Shown here: piece by piece, positions 38,111-47,936 of the stretch
How positions within the stretch are numbered: position 1 is the stretch's first letter
Layout of the letters: every line of letters starts with the position of its first letter
Source: JAMXLO01 sp963696645
GTDB lineage: Bacteria; Pseudomonadota; Alphaproteobacteria; Acetobacterales; Acetobacteraceae
Length of the DNA: 64,000 nucleotides
Direction: 5' to 3'
Assembly: GCA_963696645.1 (NCBI GenBank)
Contig: CAVOKY010000008.1
Span: forward strand, 761,852 to 825,851
Notes under the pieces: model-generated
Database searches by the model: none
Seen by the model: only the letters and a program-made list of their open reading frames with translations
Told to the model about the DNA's origin: nothing
Position numbers and translations under genes: made by a program

Positions 38111-38211
38111 CCGGAATCCAGGCGGTTAGGAGCCAACTGCCGTGCGGTCCCTGCTTTCGCAAGGATGACGGTGGAAGGCGGGGGAGGGTGACGGTGGAAA
38201 CGGGCGGGCCG

Positions 38212-38415
38212 TCACTCCGCCAGCTTGCGGGCTTCTTCGGGAAGCATGATGGGGATGCCGTCGCGCACCGGATAGGCAAGGCCGGCCTTGCGGCTGATCA
38301 GTTCGCTGGCCTCGCGATCGTATTCGAGCGGCCCCTTGGTCAGCGGACAGACCAGGATCTCCAGCAACCGCGGGTCGATTGGCGCCTGGCGCGGCGTTTC
38401 GGCGGGTTCATCCAT
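38212..38415 (-). CDS. Trm112 family protein
   Basis: The 67-residue protein has the Trm112 fold pattern: DPRLLEILVCPLTKGPLEYD, then ELISRKAGLAYPVRDGIPIMLPEEAR. Eukaryotic Trm112 activates methyltransferases; bacterial members (YcaR-like) have an unclear role. Only one of the usual zinc-type cysteines (in LVCP) is present, as in many alphaproteobacterial members. It follows the LON-substrate-binding-domain gene by 17 nt, and with cnoX these form a three-gene operon common in alphaproteobacteria. Confidence 0.9.
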   Translation of the reverse strand: MDEPAETPRQAPIDPRLLEILVCPLTKGPLEYDREASELISRKAGLAYPVRDGIPIMLPEEARKLAE

Positions 38416-38432
38416 GGCGCGTTCCGTTCCGG

Positions 38433-39098
38433 TCAGCTCACGCTGCGACCGCCCGGTGTGTCCTGCTGCATGGCGCCCATCTGCAACAGGGCGAGCAGGG
38501 TGGACGCGCGGTCGGCATCGCTGGGCGCTTCCAGCAGTGCCTGCTTCTCGGCTGGTTCGAACGGACAGATCATGCCGAGGGTGATGACCAGCATGTCGTC
38601 CGGTAGGCGCTTGATGGCATCCCAGTTCGCGTCGAAGCCGCGATGGGCGAAATAGCCGCGCAGCGCCGTGATGAGCGTGTCGCGTTCGATGCCGATCGGC
38701 CGCGTATCGAGGTCGAGGTCCGCGCGGTACGGCGCGAAATGGCCACGGACTCGACGATAACCGCGACCCATGGCGAGTTCCTCGACGATGGCGAAGCGGA
38801 TCACTCCGGTCAGGGTGATCAGATAGCGGCCGTCGTCGGTTTCGTTGAACGATGACAGCCGTCCCAGGCAGCCGATGCGGAACAGCGCCGGACCGTTGGC
38901 GGTCTCCGGCAGGTTGGTGTCGGGCTGGATCATGGCGAACATGCGGCCCTGGGCGAGCGCATCCTCGGTCATTGCCACGTAGCGCGGCTCGAAGATGTTG
39001 AGCGGCAGCTTGCCGCGCGGAAGCAGCAGCGCGCCCGGCAGCGGGAATACCGGGAACTCGCCCGGCAGATTCTCCACCCTGGGGTGGAAATTGGCCAT
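38433..39098 (-). CDS. LON peptidase substrate-binding domain protein
   Basis: This 221-residue protein consists of a Lon N-terminal domain alone (FPVFPLPGALLLPRGKLPLN, IFEPRYVAMTEDAL, ALFRIGCLGRLSSFNETDDG), with no AAA+ or protease part. Such stand-alone LonN proteins may bind unfolded substrates; the role is not established. Its ATG sits directly after the cnoX stop, indicating translational coupling with this thioredoxin-chaperone. Length is typical. Confidence 0.9.
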   Translation of the reverse strand: MANFHPRVENLPGEFPVFPLPGALLLPRGKLPLNIFEPRYVAMTEDALAQGRMFAMIQPDTNLPETANGPALFRIGCLGRLSSFNETDDGRYLITLTGVIRFAIVEELAMGRGYRRVRGHFAPYRADLDLDTRPIGIERDTLITALRGYFAHRGFDANWDAIKRLPDDMLVITLGMICPFEPAEKQALLEAPSDADRASTLLALLQMGAMQQDTPGGRSVS

Positions 39099-40043
39099 CT
39101 AGCTGAACAGGACCGAGGACAGCTTGCGACGCGCTGCCATCGTGGCCGGATCGTCGAAGCCCCAGGCCTCGAAGAGTTTCAGCAGTTGCAACCGAGCGGC
39201 ATCTTCGTTCCAGGCACGGTTGCGGCGGATGATCTCCAGTAGGGCATCCGCCGCCTGATCGCGCTCGCCGATGGCGTTCAGCGCGGTGGCAAGGTCGTAG
39301 CGCGCCTGGTAGTCGGAGGGGTCGGCGGTGACGCGGGCCTGGAAGTCGTGCAATTGATCCTTCGCCTTGCGGCCTTCCTCGGCCAGAGCGAGGGCACTGC
39401 GTGCGCCGGAGATCTCGGCGTGATCGGCGAGCTTCGGCGGCACCTGGCTGAGCGCCTCGCGGGCCTGGTCCTCCTGGCCGAGCGCCATCAGGACGCGGAT
39501 CAAGCCGCCCCAGGCTTCGGGATTCTCCGGTTCCTGCTCGAGCAGTTCGCTGAACAGCGCGCCGGCGTGCTGGTGGTCGCCGGCTTCGACAGCGGCCTTG
39601 GCTTCGGCCAGCAGATCGGCTGTGGGCATCGAACCGCCAGCGATCTTCAGCAGGCCCTCGACGAAGCGCTTCACCTCGGTTTCCGGCAGCGCGCCCTGAA
39701 AGATGTCGGCGATCTGGCCTTGCCAGAAGGCGGCGACGGTGGGCACCGACTGCATCGGCAGGCCGAGCTGGGCGAGCTGCTGGACCAGGGATCGGTTCTT
39801 GTCGATGTCGATTTTCACCATTTTCACCCGGCCGCCGGCGGAGCGGACGACCTTTTCCAAGGTCGGGGTGAGCTGCTTGCAGGGACCGCACCAGGTGGCC
39901 CAGAAGTCAACAAGTACGGGGGTGGTGCGCGAGGCTTCGATGACGTCCTGCATGAACGTCTTCTGATCGCCGTCGACGATGACGGCGGCGCCAGTGTCGC
40001 CGCCCGGTGCTGATGGGTTCTGCCCGATGATTTGGTCGTCCAT
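39099..40043 (-). CDS. cnoX: Thioredoxin-TPR chaperone (CnoX/YbbN family)
   Basis: The 314-residue protein has an N-terminal thioredoxin domain with the active site FWATWCGPCKQL (about residues 48-59) and a C-terminal set of tetratricopeptide-like helices (EAKAAVEAGDHQHAGALFSE; ARYDLATALNAIGERDQAA). CnoX/YbbN proteins act as redox-protecting holdases that hand clients to GroEL/ES. The intact CxxC suggests redox activity, as in Caulobacter-type CnoX. It heads the operon with the LonN and Trm112 genes. Confidence 0.9.
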   Translation of the reverse strand: MDDQIIGQNPSAPGGDTGAAVIVDGDQKTFMQDVIEASRTTPVLVDFWATWCGPCKQLTPTLEKVVRSAGGRVKMVKIDIDKNRSLVQQLAQLGLPMQSVPTVAAFWQGQIADIFQGALPETEVKRFVEGLLKIAGGSMPTADLLAEAKAAVEAGDHQHAGALFSELLEQEPENPEAWGGLIRVLMALGQEDQAREALSQVPPKLADHAEISGARSALALAEEGRKAKDQLHDFQARVTADPSDYQARYDLATALNAIGERDQAADALLEIIRRNRAWNEDAARLQLLKLFEAWGFDDPATMAARRKLSSVLFS

Positions 40044-40355
40044 GGTTCCTTGGCCTTCGAGGCTGTCGAGGCATAGATGTTGCGTCAGCCGCGCGAGACA
40101 AGCGCGTGCCGCGGTTGTAGCAGACCATGCCGTTCCTGGGGTCTGGCGTCCAGAGCGGGGGTTGCTGGCTGCGGCATGAGCTGGGCCGCGGCCACTGGGA
40201 AGGCGGTGATGGGAAAGGACCCGGACTGCAGATTATTCCATCATCTGGTGCGGATAGATGTTGCGGCGAGTACAGACGATCGACCTGCGCGGCAGGCGTC
40301 ACGCGGCTTGCAATCGAGGGGCAAGCCGCCTAGAAACCGCGCCCTGATCGGGAGC
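40044..40355. other. 312-nt intergenic region before tRNA-Gly with a stem-loop
   Basis: No gene is seen. A perfect 9-bp inverted repeat, GCGGCTTGC (40303-40311) and GCAAGCCGC (40321-40329), lies 27 nt before the tRNA. The region must carry promoters for cnoX (leftward) and the tRNA (rightward), but I cannot define boxes with confidence. Confidence 0.5.
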
Positions 40356-40430
40356 GCGGGCGTAGCTCAGGGGTAGAGCACAACCTTGCCAAGGTTGGGG
40401 TCGAGGGTTCGAATCCCTTCGCCCGCTCCA
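40356..40430 (+). tRNA. tRNA-Gly (anticodon GCC)
   Basis: The cloverleaf is complete: acceptor GCGGGCG pairs with CGCCCGC, the D arm is GCTCAGGGGTAGAGC, the anticodon arm is CAACC-TTGCCAA-GGTTG with GCC, and the T arm is GAGGG-TTCGAAT-CCCTT. The 3' TCCA is encoded. It is followed by a terminator and then by accessory genes, so it is a plausible integration site for the BREX island. Confidence 0.97.
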
Positions 40431-40456
40431 AAATCTCTTTGAGATTTCAAGCGGAT

Positions 40457-40482
40457 AAAAGCGGTCCTTCGGGGCCGCTTTT
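40457..40482 (+). terminator. Intrinsic terminator after tRNA-Gly
   Basis: AAAAGCGGTCC, loop TTCG, then GGGCCGCTTTT form an 11-bp hairpin with an A-run before and a T-run after, 27 nt past the tRNA. The UUCG tetraloop stabilises it, and the flanking A/T runs allow use in either direction. Confidence 0.85.
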
Positions 40483-40622
40483 GCTTACACAGAGGCGGGT
40501 CGCCGCCAATGTAAGCTCCTTGTAAGCACCATAATGCGCGGCACGGGATACAACAGCGGGCAAACGGCTGGATCTGCCAATCGCACTGGCTCCAGGGCGC
40601 CGCTCGTCGGGCTAGCACCTTT

Positions 40623-40647
40623 TGCCAAACTCTGGCACCCTCTGCCA
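40623..40647. promoter_or_regulatory. Helically phased TGSCA repeats upstream of the BREX operon
   Basis: TGCCA at 40623, TGGCA at 40633 and TGCCA at 40643 are spaced exactly 10 bp apart, about one turn of the helix, and another TGCCA is at 40575. They lie 26 nt before the HTH start codon. They could be the operator for the HTH protein or another regulator. Confidence 0.4.
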
Positions 40648-40672
40648 TCCGTTCTGATGAGAGGACCGGTTG

Positions 40673-40867
40673 ATGCCGGACGAGATACTAACGCTGCCCG
40701 AGGTCGCCGTCTTGTTGAAGGTTGCGGAAAAGACCGTCTACACGATGGCCCAAAAGGCGCAGCTTCCGGCATTCAAGGTCCGCGGCCAGTGGCGGTTCAA
40801 GCGGGACGATCTCGACCGTTGGATCGAGCAACAGAAGGCAGCGTCGCGCAACGAGGGTGGAAGCTGA
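40673..40867 (+). CDS. Small helix-turn-helix protein heading the BREX operon
   Basis: The 64-residue protein is an excisionase/MerR-type winged HTH (HTH_17): LTLPEVAVLLKVAEKTVYTM as the DNA-reading helices, then LPAFKVRGQWRFKRDDLDRWIEQ as the wing and last helix. It ends 0 nt before brxF starts, so it is translated with it. Small HTH genes at the head of BREX operons are thought to control expression. ATG 40673 has GAGG 8 nt upstream. It could also be an excisionase left from island mobility, but the tight coupling to brxF favours an operon regulator. Confidence 0.85.
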   Translation: MPDEILTLPEVAVLLKVAEKTVYTMAQKAQLPAFKVRGQWRFKRDDLDRWIEQQKAASRNEGGS

Positions 40868-41380
40868 ATGCCCACGCCCCTCGCCTCGCAGATCCAGGAC
40901 GTGCTGCCCCGAACCCGGGATGCCTACTACAAGCTCGTGCTGGCGGTTGGGCCGGCCCGCACCGGAAAAACCGCCATGCTGAACGAGCTTGCGGCCCAGC
41001 ACAGTTGGCCACGGCTCAATGTTAATCTTCGCCTCTCGGAACGTCTTCTCGAATTAACGCATCGCCAACGGGCAACCCGTGTCGCGGGTATCCTTGACGA
41101 CATGGTCCGAGCAGAAAATTCCGACGTCGTTCTTCTCGACAATATCGAGCTTCTTTTCGCGGAGGAGTTGGCACAGGACCCGCTCCGGCTCTTGCAGTCG
41201 CTGTCTCGGAACCGCGCAATCGTAGCCGCGTGGCCAGGCGGCTTCGATGGAGCGTGCCTGACCTATGCCGAGCCAGGTCATCCGGAAGCGCGCCGATATC
41301 AGACACCCCAAGCGGTGATCGTCAAAGCCGGTGACACCGATCAGCACGACGCGGAATCGCCTGGGGAGGAGAAGACATGA
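40868..41380 (+). CDS. brxF: BREX-3 P-loop protein BrxF
   Basis: This 170-residue ATPase has a Walker A motif GPARTGKT (residues 28-35) and a Walker B-like stretch SDVVLLDNIELLF near residue 90. The size, motifs and position directly before brxC match BrxF, a marker of type 3 BREX. Its role in the defence complex is unknown. The stop overlaps the brxC start by 4 nt. The C-terminal end, HDAESPGEEKT, is acidic and likely flexible. Confidence 0.88.
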   Translation: MPTPLASQIQDVLPRTRDAYYKLVLAVGPARTGKTAMLNELAAQHSWPRLNVNLRLSERLLELTHRQRATRVAGILDDMVRAENSDVVLLDNIELLFAEELAQDPLRLLQSLSRNRAIVAAWPGGFDGACLTYAEPGHPEARRYQTPQAVIVKAGDTDQHDAESPGEEKT

Positions 41381-44300
41381 AGTACTCGGACCTCATTCAA
41401 TTCGAACCGATCGAAACCGTCGTTCAGCTTCGGGAAGCCGACACCGCCGCGGATGCGCGCCGATTGGTCGAGACGTTCGTCATTTCCGACCGGATGGCTG
41501 AGCTGCTCGGTGAATTGGTGTTTCCTCAGTTGCAGTTCAGCAAGCCGGCGGACAACAAGGGCATCCTCGTCGTCGGCAACTACGGGACGGGTAAGTCCCA
41601 CCTGATGGCCGTCGTGTCGGCCATCGCTGAACATGCGGACCTCGCTTCGCGCCTGACCAATCAGAAGGTTGCCGAACAAGCGGCTGATATCTCCGGCCGG
41701 TTTCGTGTGATCCGTGCGGAGATCGGCTCGACCACGATGTCGCTGCGGGACATCGTGTGTTCGGTCTTGGAGGACGGACTGGCGGGCTTTGGTGTCACCT
41801 ATGAGTTCCCAGCCACTGGCGATCGCCACGAGAACAAATCGGCCTTCGAGGAAATGATGGCGGCCTTTCAGGCCATGCATCCCGATCGCGGTCTGATCCT
41901 CGTCCTTGACGAGTTGCTCGACTATCTGCGCTCGCGCGCCGACCAAGCGCTGAGCCTCGACCTGTCCTTCCTTCGTGAGCTTGGCGAGGTCTGCAAGGGA
42001 TCGCGGTTCCGCTTCATTGCCGGCGTCCAGGAGAGCCTGTTCGACAATCCGCGGTTCCAATTCGTGGCTGACACGCTGAGACGGGTGAAGGATCGCTTCG
42101 AGCAGGTCCGGATCGCCCGCGACGACGTCGCTTTCGTCGTAGCCGAGCGAATTCTTGAAGAAGGACGCCAAACAGCAGGCTCTGATTCGCGAGCATTTGA
42201 AGCAGTTCGCGCCTCTCTACGGCTCGATGAACGAGCGGATGGAAGAGTTTGTCCGCCTGTTCCCGATTCATCCTGCATATCTCGACACGTTTGAGCGCGT
42301 GTATGTTGCCGAGAAGCGAGAGGTGCTGAAGACGCTCAGCGCTGCGATCCGACGCATCATCGATCAGGACGTTCCGACGAACGACACCGGCCTGATTGCC
42401 TACAACTCCTATTGGGGCGTGCTCCGAGACAATCCGTCGTTCCGATCCGACCCCGCCATTAAGGAAGTCATCGATCGCAGCGGTGTGCTCGATGCGCGCG
42501 TCCAGCAGGCGTTCACCCGGCCGCAATACAAGCCCGCCGCTATCCGGATCGTTCACGCGCTTTCGGTCCATCGCCTTACGACGTCGGACATCTATGCGCC
42601 GATCGGAGCCACGGCTGAGGAGCTGAGAGACGATCTCTGCCTGATGCTGCCGGTTCCAGAGAAGGATGCCGAGTTTCTTCGCACGCTCGTCGAAACCGTT
42701 CTGAAAGAGCTTCTTCGCACGGTGAGCGGCCAGTTCCTCAGCTTCAACAAGGAGAACGGCCAGTATTTTCTCGACCTGAAGAAGGATGTCGATTTCGACT
42801 CCCTCATCGAAAAGCGGGCGGAGACCCTCGGCGACGCGCAACTCGATCGGTACTATTTTGACGCGCTGCGGCGGGTTGTTCTCGAAGACCCGGATGCTCC
42901 GCCCTATGTTACGGGCTACCGCATCTGGGAACACGAAATCGAGTGGCGGGAACGGCGCGCCGGTCGCAGCGGCTACCTGTTCTTCGGTGCTCCCAACGAG
43001 CGGTCGACTGCGCAGCCCGCACGGGATTTCTATCTCTATTTCCTGCAGCCGTTCGACGCACCCTACTTCAAGGATGAGAAGAAGGCGGACGAGGTCTTCT
43101 TCAAGCTGAAAGACCGCGACGACACGTTCGACCGCGCGCTGCGCCTCTATGCAGGCGCGCGCGAACAGGCCATAGCCGCCTCGGGCAGCAACAAGAAAAT
43201 TTATGAAGACAAGGCAACCGATCAGCTTCGGGCTCTGACGGCCTGGTTGCGCGAGCATGTGCCGACCGCCGTCGAGGTCGTGCATCAGGGGCGATCAAAG
43301 ACGTTGCTGGAAGTCGTTCGTGGCAAGCTGCCGCCGAACGCGACGGTCAAGGATTACGTCAACACCGCGGGATCGGCGCTGCTGGCGCCGCATTTTGCTG
43401 ACAAGAGCCCTGAGTACCCGATGTTCAGCGTTCTGGTCACACGGCAGAACCGGGATCAGGCCGCGCAGGAAGCGTTACGGTGGATTACCGGTGGCGTGAA
43501 GAGCAAGCAGGGCTCGGCGATCCTGGATGCGCTGGAGTTGCTGGACGGCGAAACGCTGAAGCCGCGCAACTCGCGCTACGGCAAGAACGTGCTCGACGCT
43601 TTGAGCCAGAAAGGCCAGGGCCAGGTGCTCAATCGATCCGAATTGATCGCCTCAGAGTCCGGCGTCGATTATTGGTCCAAGTTTCGGATCGAACCGGAAT
43701 TCCTCAGTGTGGTTCTGGCCGCGTTGGTCCATAGCGGTGACATCGTCCTCAGCCTTGCCGGAAAAAAGATCGATGCGGCTGGCATCGACCAATTCGCGAA
43801 GATCGGAATCGCGGAGGTCACCGAGTTCAAGCACATCGATCGCCCGCGCGATCTTCCGCTCGGGCCGCTGCAGGATCTGTGCGATCTGCTTGACGTGCCG
43901 AAAGGGCTCATCGTCAATCCCGCGAACCGGGATGATGGGGTGGCCAAAATTCAGCAGCGTGCCGCCGAGCTTCTCGGCAAGGTTGTCGCCTCCCAGGCGC
44001 GCGTCGCAGAGTTGATCTTCTGGGGCCGCCCCATCCTGTCGGACCAGGAGCAGAAAGACTGGAAGGATCGGCTCGGCAGCCTCAAGGGGTTCCTTGAATC
44101 CTTGCAGCCGTTCAACACGTCCGGGAAGCTGAAAAACTTCCCGCATGACTCCGTCGCGGTGCTCGGCCAGAAGCCGGCGATCGAGCTGGCTCGCGAGGTC
44201 GACGAACTGGGCGGGCTCCTGCAGCAGACCAATCCGCTGACGTCCTATCTGGGCAAAGCGGAGGCGCTGCTGGACGCCAGCCATCCTTGGCAGGACACGG

Positions 44301-45067
44301 TGCGCACCGCTCGCGCCGATCTGACAGCAAAGATCGCCAGCCCGAAGCAGCGGTCGGAGTCGGATTTCAAGAGGCTTCTCACTCAGACCCTGGGAGATCT
44401 GAAGTCGAAGTATCAGGATGCGTATCTGGCGGCGCATGAGCGCGCTCGCCTGGGCGCCAATGACGACAAACGCAAGGCCAGCCTCGCCAAGGATTCACGC
44501 CTCGCGCAGCTTCAGAAGATCGCCGGCGTGGACATGATGCCAACGCAGCAGCTCCGCGATTTCGAGAACAAGCTGTTTGCGCTGAAGACCTGTTTCCAGC
44601 TTGGGCGTCCAGAACTCGACAGCGACCCCATCTGCCCGCATTGCGGCTTCCGGCCAGCGGAAGAGCCGGCGGGCGGCGCCACATCGAAGAAGACACTGAG
44701 CGACCTGGACGAGGTGCTGGACGGCCTGGTTCGCGGCTGGACGGACACGTTGCGCACCAACCTCGAAGATCCCACCGTGTCGGGAAATATTGATTTGGTC
44801 AGCGATGCGGCCGGCAAGAGCGAGCTTCAGGGGTTTCTCAAGAGCAAGCAGCTTCCCGATCCGGTGAGCGCGGCCTTCGTGAAGGCGCTTCAGGAAGTCC
44901 TGAGCGGTCTGCAGAAGGTATCGTTCGGCAACGCGGCGCTTCAAGCCGCGCTGTCAGACGGGGGGCTACCCTGTACCGTCAGCGATCTCCGTGAGCGTTT
45001 CGACCGCTATGTCGCCAACCTGACCAAGGGCAAGGATGCGTCCAAGGTCCGTATCGTAATCGAGTGA
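41377..45067 (+). CDS. brxC: BREX core ATPase BrxC, with an apparent one-base insertion
   Basis: The joined product is about 1229 residues. The N-terminal AAA-type ATPase has Walker A GNYGTGKS (residues 67-74) and Walker B LILVLDELLDYL near residue 180. A zinc-ribbon-like half site CPHCGFRP lies in the C-terminal part. BrxC is an essential ATPase of BREX, involved in modification and phage blocking. The frame breaks at 42155-42156: removing one T of ATTCTTGAAG gives AERILKKDAKQQALIREHLK and restores the frame. The same kind of insertion in dnaG argues for sequence error rather than inactivation. It overlaps brxF by 4 nt. Confidence 0.88.
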
Positions 45068-45078
45068 GGCTGAACGGG

Positions 45079-47928
45079 ATGACTCAGACACGGACGTCAG
45101 GGAGCAGCGGCGATCTTTTCATCGAGGGGTCGGGACAACTGCGTCTAGTTGAGAAATCACTAGAGCAGCAGGCATTGGAAAGAGGCAAGGTCGAGTGTCT
45201 CGGCATGACGTTCGAAAGCGAAGATGCGCGGCGGGACTATTTTACGCAGAAGTTGCGGGCACACCTTGCAGATCCCGTATTTAGAAGTACGCAAGGATTT
45301 CCCGATGGCTCTGATGATGACATTTTGCGCCTGTCCAATCCCCCTTATTATACAGCCTGTCCAAATCCGTTTATCCGAGATCTAATCTCTGCACACAATA
45401 CAGGACATGATCCTGAGGTAGTCACAGCGGGCTCGCCTTACACAAGTGATGTTCTTTCATCAAAGGCTGACATCGTATATACGGCGCACTCTTATCATAC
45501 CAAAGTACCGCCAGAGGCTATTTCAACCTACCTGCGCCATTACACAAAGCCTGGAGACGTTGTCTTAGATTTTTTCTCTGGGTCTGGCATGACGGGTGTC
45601 GCGTGCCGAATGGTCGATCAGGCACAAGTCAGTCGTTCATCCGGCCAAAATGCGCGCTTTCGGCTCCCTATATGTATTGATCTTTCCCCTGCTGCGACTT
45701 TCATCACCTCTGTCTATTTGTGGCCAGACGAGGAAGGGCGCTTCGAGCGGAACGCAGCAAATCTTCTGAAGAAGACTGATTCATCAATGGCCGCTCAATA
45801 TAGACGTGGCCTGGATATTTCTAGCGCTGATACCGTAGAATATCTCCTTTGGATCGAGGCCCTTTACTGCCCTACGTGCCAAGCTGAGGTGGTTAGCGAT
45901 AGTGTCGTTAAGGCCACTACGTCAATTGGCTCTGCTGACCAATTCCCATGCCCGCATTGTGGAGCTCTCGTAAGCAAAGCCCCGACAAAGGTATCCGGTG
46001 CCGTACGCCTCGAAAGGCGCCTACGGACGACTGTTGATATCGGCAATGGTGCCACGCGGCAGACGATGCGCCGTGTTCCGGTTGGGGCACAGGTTATCAA
46101 GGGAACATCCGCGAAAGCAGCAAATCGAAGGACAATTATAATCGCACCTGATGTGCGAGAAGAGCAAATGTGCGAGCACTTGCAGCCTTCAAATTGGTTT
46201 CCGACAGACTCTTTGATCCGTGGTGAACGGTTTATTCAAAAGGACTGTTTGGAAAGCTACGGGATAACCAATGTTCATCACTTTTATCTGCCGCGCCAAT
46301 TAGCCGTATATGCTCAGATGTGGGCAGCCGCGTCAAAGTCGCCATCATGGCGCGAGCGCCAGTCACTTCTATTTTTTGTCCAGTCCAACGGATTAGGGAT
46401 GACGGTCCTCAATCGCTACCAGCCGACCCAGTTTGGGAAAGAAAGTGGCGGTTCCCAAGTGAATCGGTATTTCACCGGGACGCTGTATGTGCCCTCCATG
46501 GTCACCGAAGTCACGCCGGCTTACGCATATTCAAATAAGATGAAGAGGCTGACGAAAGCCTTTGCACTTATGAGCAATCAGCACAGGTCACCAGCCATTG
46601 TATCTACGCAAAGCGCAACAGACCTCTCAAACATACCAGATCAAAGTGTCGACTATATCTTCGTTGACCCGCCATTTGGCAGAAATCTGCAGTACTCTGA
46701 GTTAAACCAAATATGGGAGTCGTGGCTGCGTGTAAAAACAGATCGTGATCCCGAAGCGATCATGGACATTACCCGTCGTCGAGAGGCACTGGAATACGCT
46801 GCTCTAATGCGGTTTGCCTTCCAAGAAGGCTTTCGCGTGCTAAAGGCGGGTAAGTGGATGACAATTGAGTTCCATAATTCATCAAATATAGTGTGGCATG
46901 CGATTCAAGAGGCGCTTTTTGCAAGTGGCTTTATTGTCGCCGATGTACGTGCCCTCAATAAGGGACAAGAGACATACAAGCAGTCGCGCCAAGGGTTGAT
47001 GAGCCAGGATTTGGTAATTTCGGCCTACAAACCAACCGTTAAACAGGAGTCGGTGCGCGCCCTCGGGGTAGTTTCTGAGCAGGAGGTCTGGCAGTTTGTG
47101 CGAGAGCATTTACAGCGGGTTCCACTACCTACTTTGAGAAACGACGTCTTGGAGCCCGTCGCTGAACGTCAGCCGCGCGTACTATTCGATCGTATGGTTG
47201 CGTTTTTTGTCCAGCGGCAAATCTCCGTTCCACTCTCGGCGATGGAGTTTTATGCCGGGTTGACACATCGCTTTCCCAATCGCGACGAGATGGTCTTCTT
47301 GGAGGAGCAAGCGGCTCAATATGACAAGGAGCGATACAAGGCGACAGAAATTCGGCAGTTTCAGATGTTTGTTGAGGATGAGGCCTCAGCAATCGAATGG
47401 ATACGGCAAATTCTGGACAAAAAGCCGCAGAAAATATCAGATCTGCAACCCGTATATATGCGTGAAACTAGTGGTTGGGCAAAGCACGAGACGCCTCTTG
47501 AGTTGGAGGCACTGCTTCAGTCTAACTTCATTCAGTATGATGGCAAAGGGCCAGTGCCGTCGCAAATTCATAGTTACCTTTCCACGAACTATCGCGAGTT
47601 CCGGAGCCTTGAAAACAGTTCTCAAGAGCTGCGGACTGGGGCGCTGGGGCGCTGGTATGTACCGGACCCTGGCCGGCAGATTGATCTGGAAAAACTTCGT
47701 GAGAAGGAACTCCTTTCGGAATTCCAGGTTTACAGAGCCGCGCCTGCGCGCAAGTTGAAGTTATTTCGCACCGAAGCAGTGCGGGCTGGCTTCAAAGCGT
47801 CCTACGACACTCAGGATTACAAAACGATTGTCAGCGTTGCCGCCAAGCTCCCCGAAAACGTCCTGCAGGAGGACGAAAAGCTTCTGATGTACTACGACGT
47901 CGCGAGCATGCGCCTCGGTGATGGGTGA
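45079..47928 (+). CDS. pglX: BREX-3 adenine-specific DNA methyltransferase (PglX-type, PglXI)
   Basis: The 949-residue protein has the SAM-binding motif VVLDFFSGSGMTGVACR (about residues 165-185) and the catalytic motif SVDYIFVDPPFGRNLQYSEL (near 535). Between them lies a zinc-ribbon insert (ALYCPTCQAEVV, then FPCPHCGALV). In BREX this enzyme methylates host DNA at a non-palindromic site and is also needed for defence. ATG 45079 has GAGG upstream; GTG 45064, overlapping the brxC stop, is an alternative. Sampled stretches are about half G+C, clearly lower than the flanking genes, suggesting a separate origin. Confidence 0.87.
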   Translation: MTQTRTSGSSGDLFIEGSGQLRLVEKSLEQQALERGKVECLGMTFESEDARRDYFTQKLRAHLADPVFRSTQGFPDGSDDDILRLSNPPYYTACPNPFIRDLISAHNTGHDPEVVTAGSPYTSDVLSSKADIVYTAHSYHTKVPPEAISTYLRHYTKPGDVVLDFFSGSGMTGVACRMVDQAQVSRSSGQNARFRLPICIDLSPAATFITSVYLWPDEEGRFERNAANLLKKTDSSMAAQYRRGLDISSADTVEYLLWIEALYCPTCQAEVVSDSVVKATTSIGSADQFPCPHCGALVSKAPTKVSGAVRLERRLRTTVDIGNGATRQTMRRVPVGAQVIKGTSAKAANRRTIIIAPDVREEQMCEHLQPSNWFPTDSLIRGERFIQKDCLESYGITNVHHFYLPRQLAVYAQMWAAASKSPSWRERQSLLFFVQSNGLGMTVLNRYQPTQFGKESGGSQVNRYFTGTLYVPSMVTEVTPAYAYSNKMKRLTKAFALMSNQHRSPAIVSTQSATDLSNIPDQSVDYIFVDPPFGRNLQYSELNQIWESWLRVKTDRDPEAIMDITRRREALEYAALMRFAFQEGFRVLKAGKWMTIEFHNSSNIVWHAIQEALFASGFIVADVRALNKGQETYKQSRQGLMSQDLVISAYKPTVKQESVRALGVVSEQEVWQFVREHLQRVPLPTLRNDVLEPVAERQPRVLFDRMVAFFVQRQISVPLSAMEFYAGLTHRFPNRDEMVFLEEQAAQYDKERYKATEIRQFQMFVEDEASAIEWIRQILDKKPQKISDLQPVYMRETSGWAKHETPLELEALLQSNFIQYDGKGPVPSQIHSYLSTNYREFRSLENSSQELRTGALGRWYVPDPGRQIDLEKLREKELLSEFQVYRAAPARKLKLFRTEAVRAGFKASYDTQDYKTIVSVAAKLPENVLQEDEKLLMYYDVASMRLGDG

Positions 47929-47936
47929 GGTGATCC

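Noticed and set aside
40367..40648. Minus-strand open frame ending GAGEGIRTLDPNLGKVVLYP
   Set aside because: It is the reverse complement of the tRNA-Gly gene and terminator, a classic false gene.
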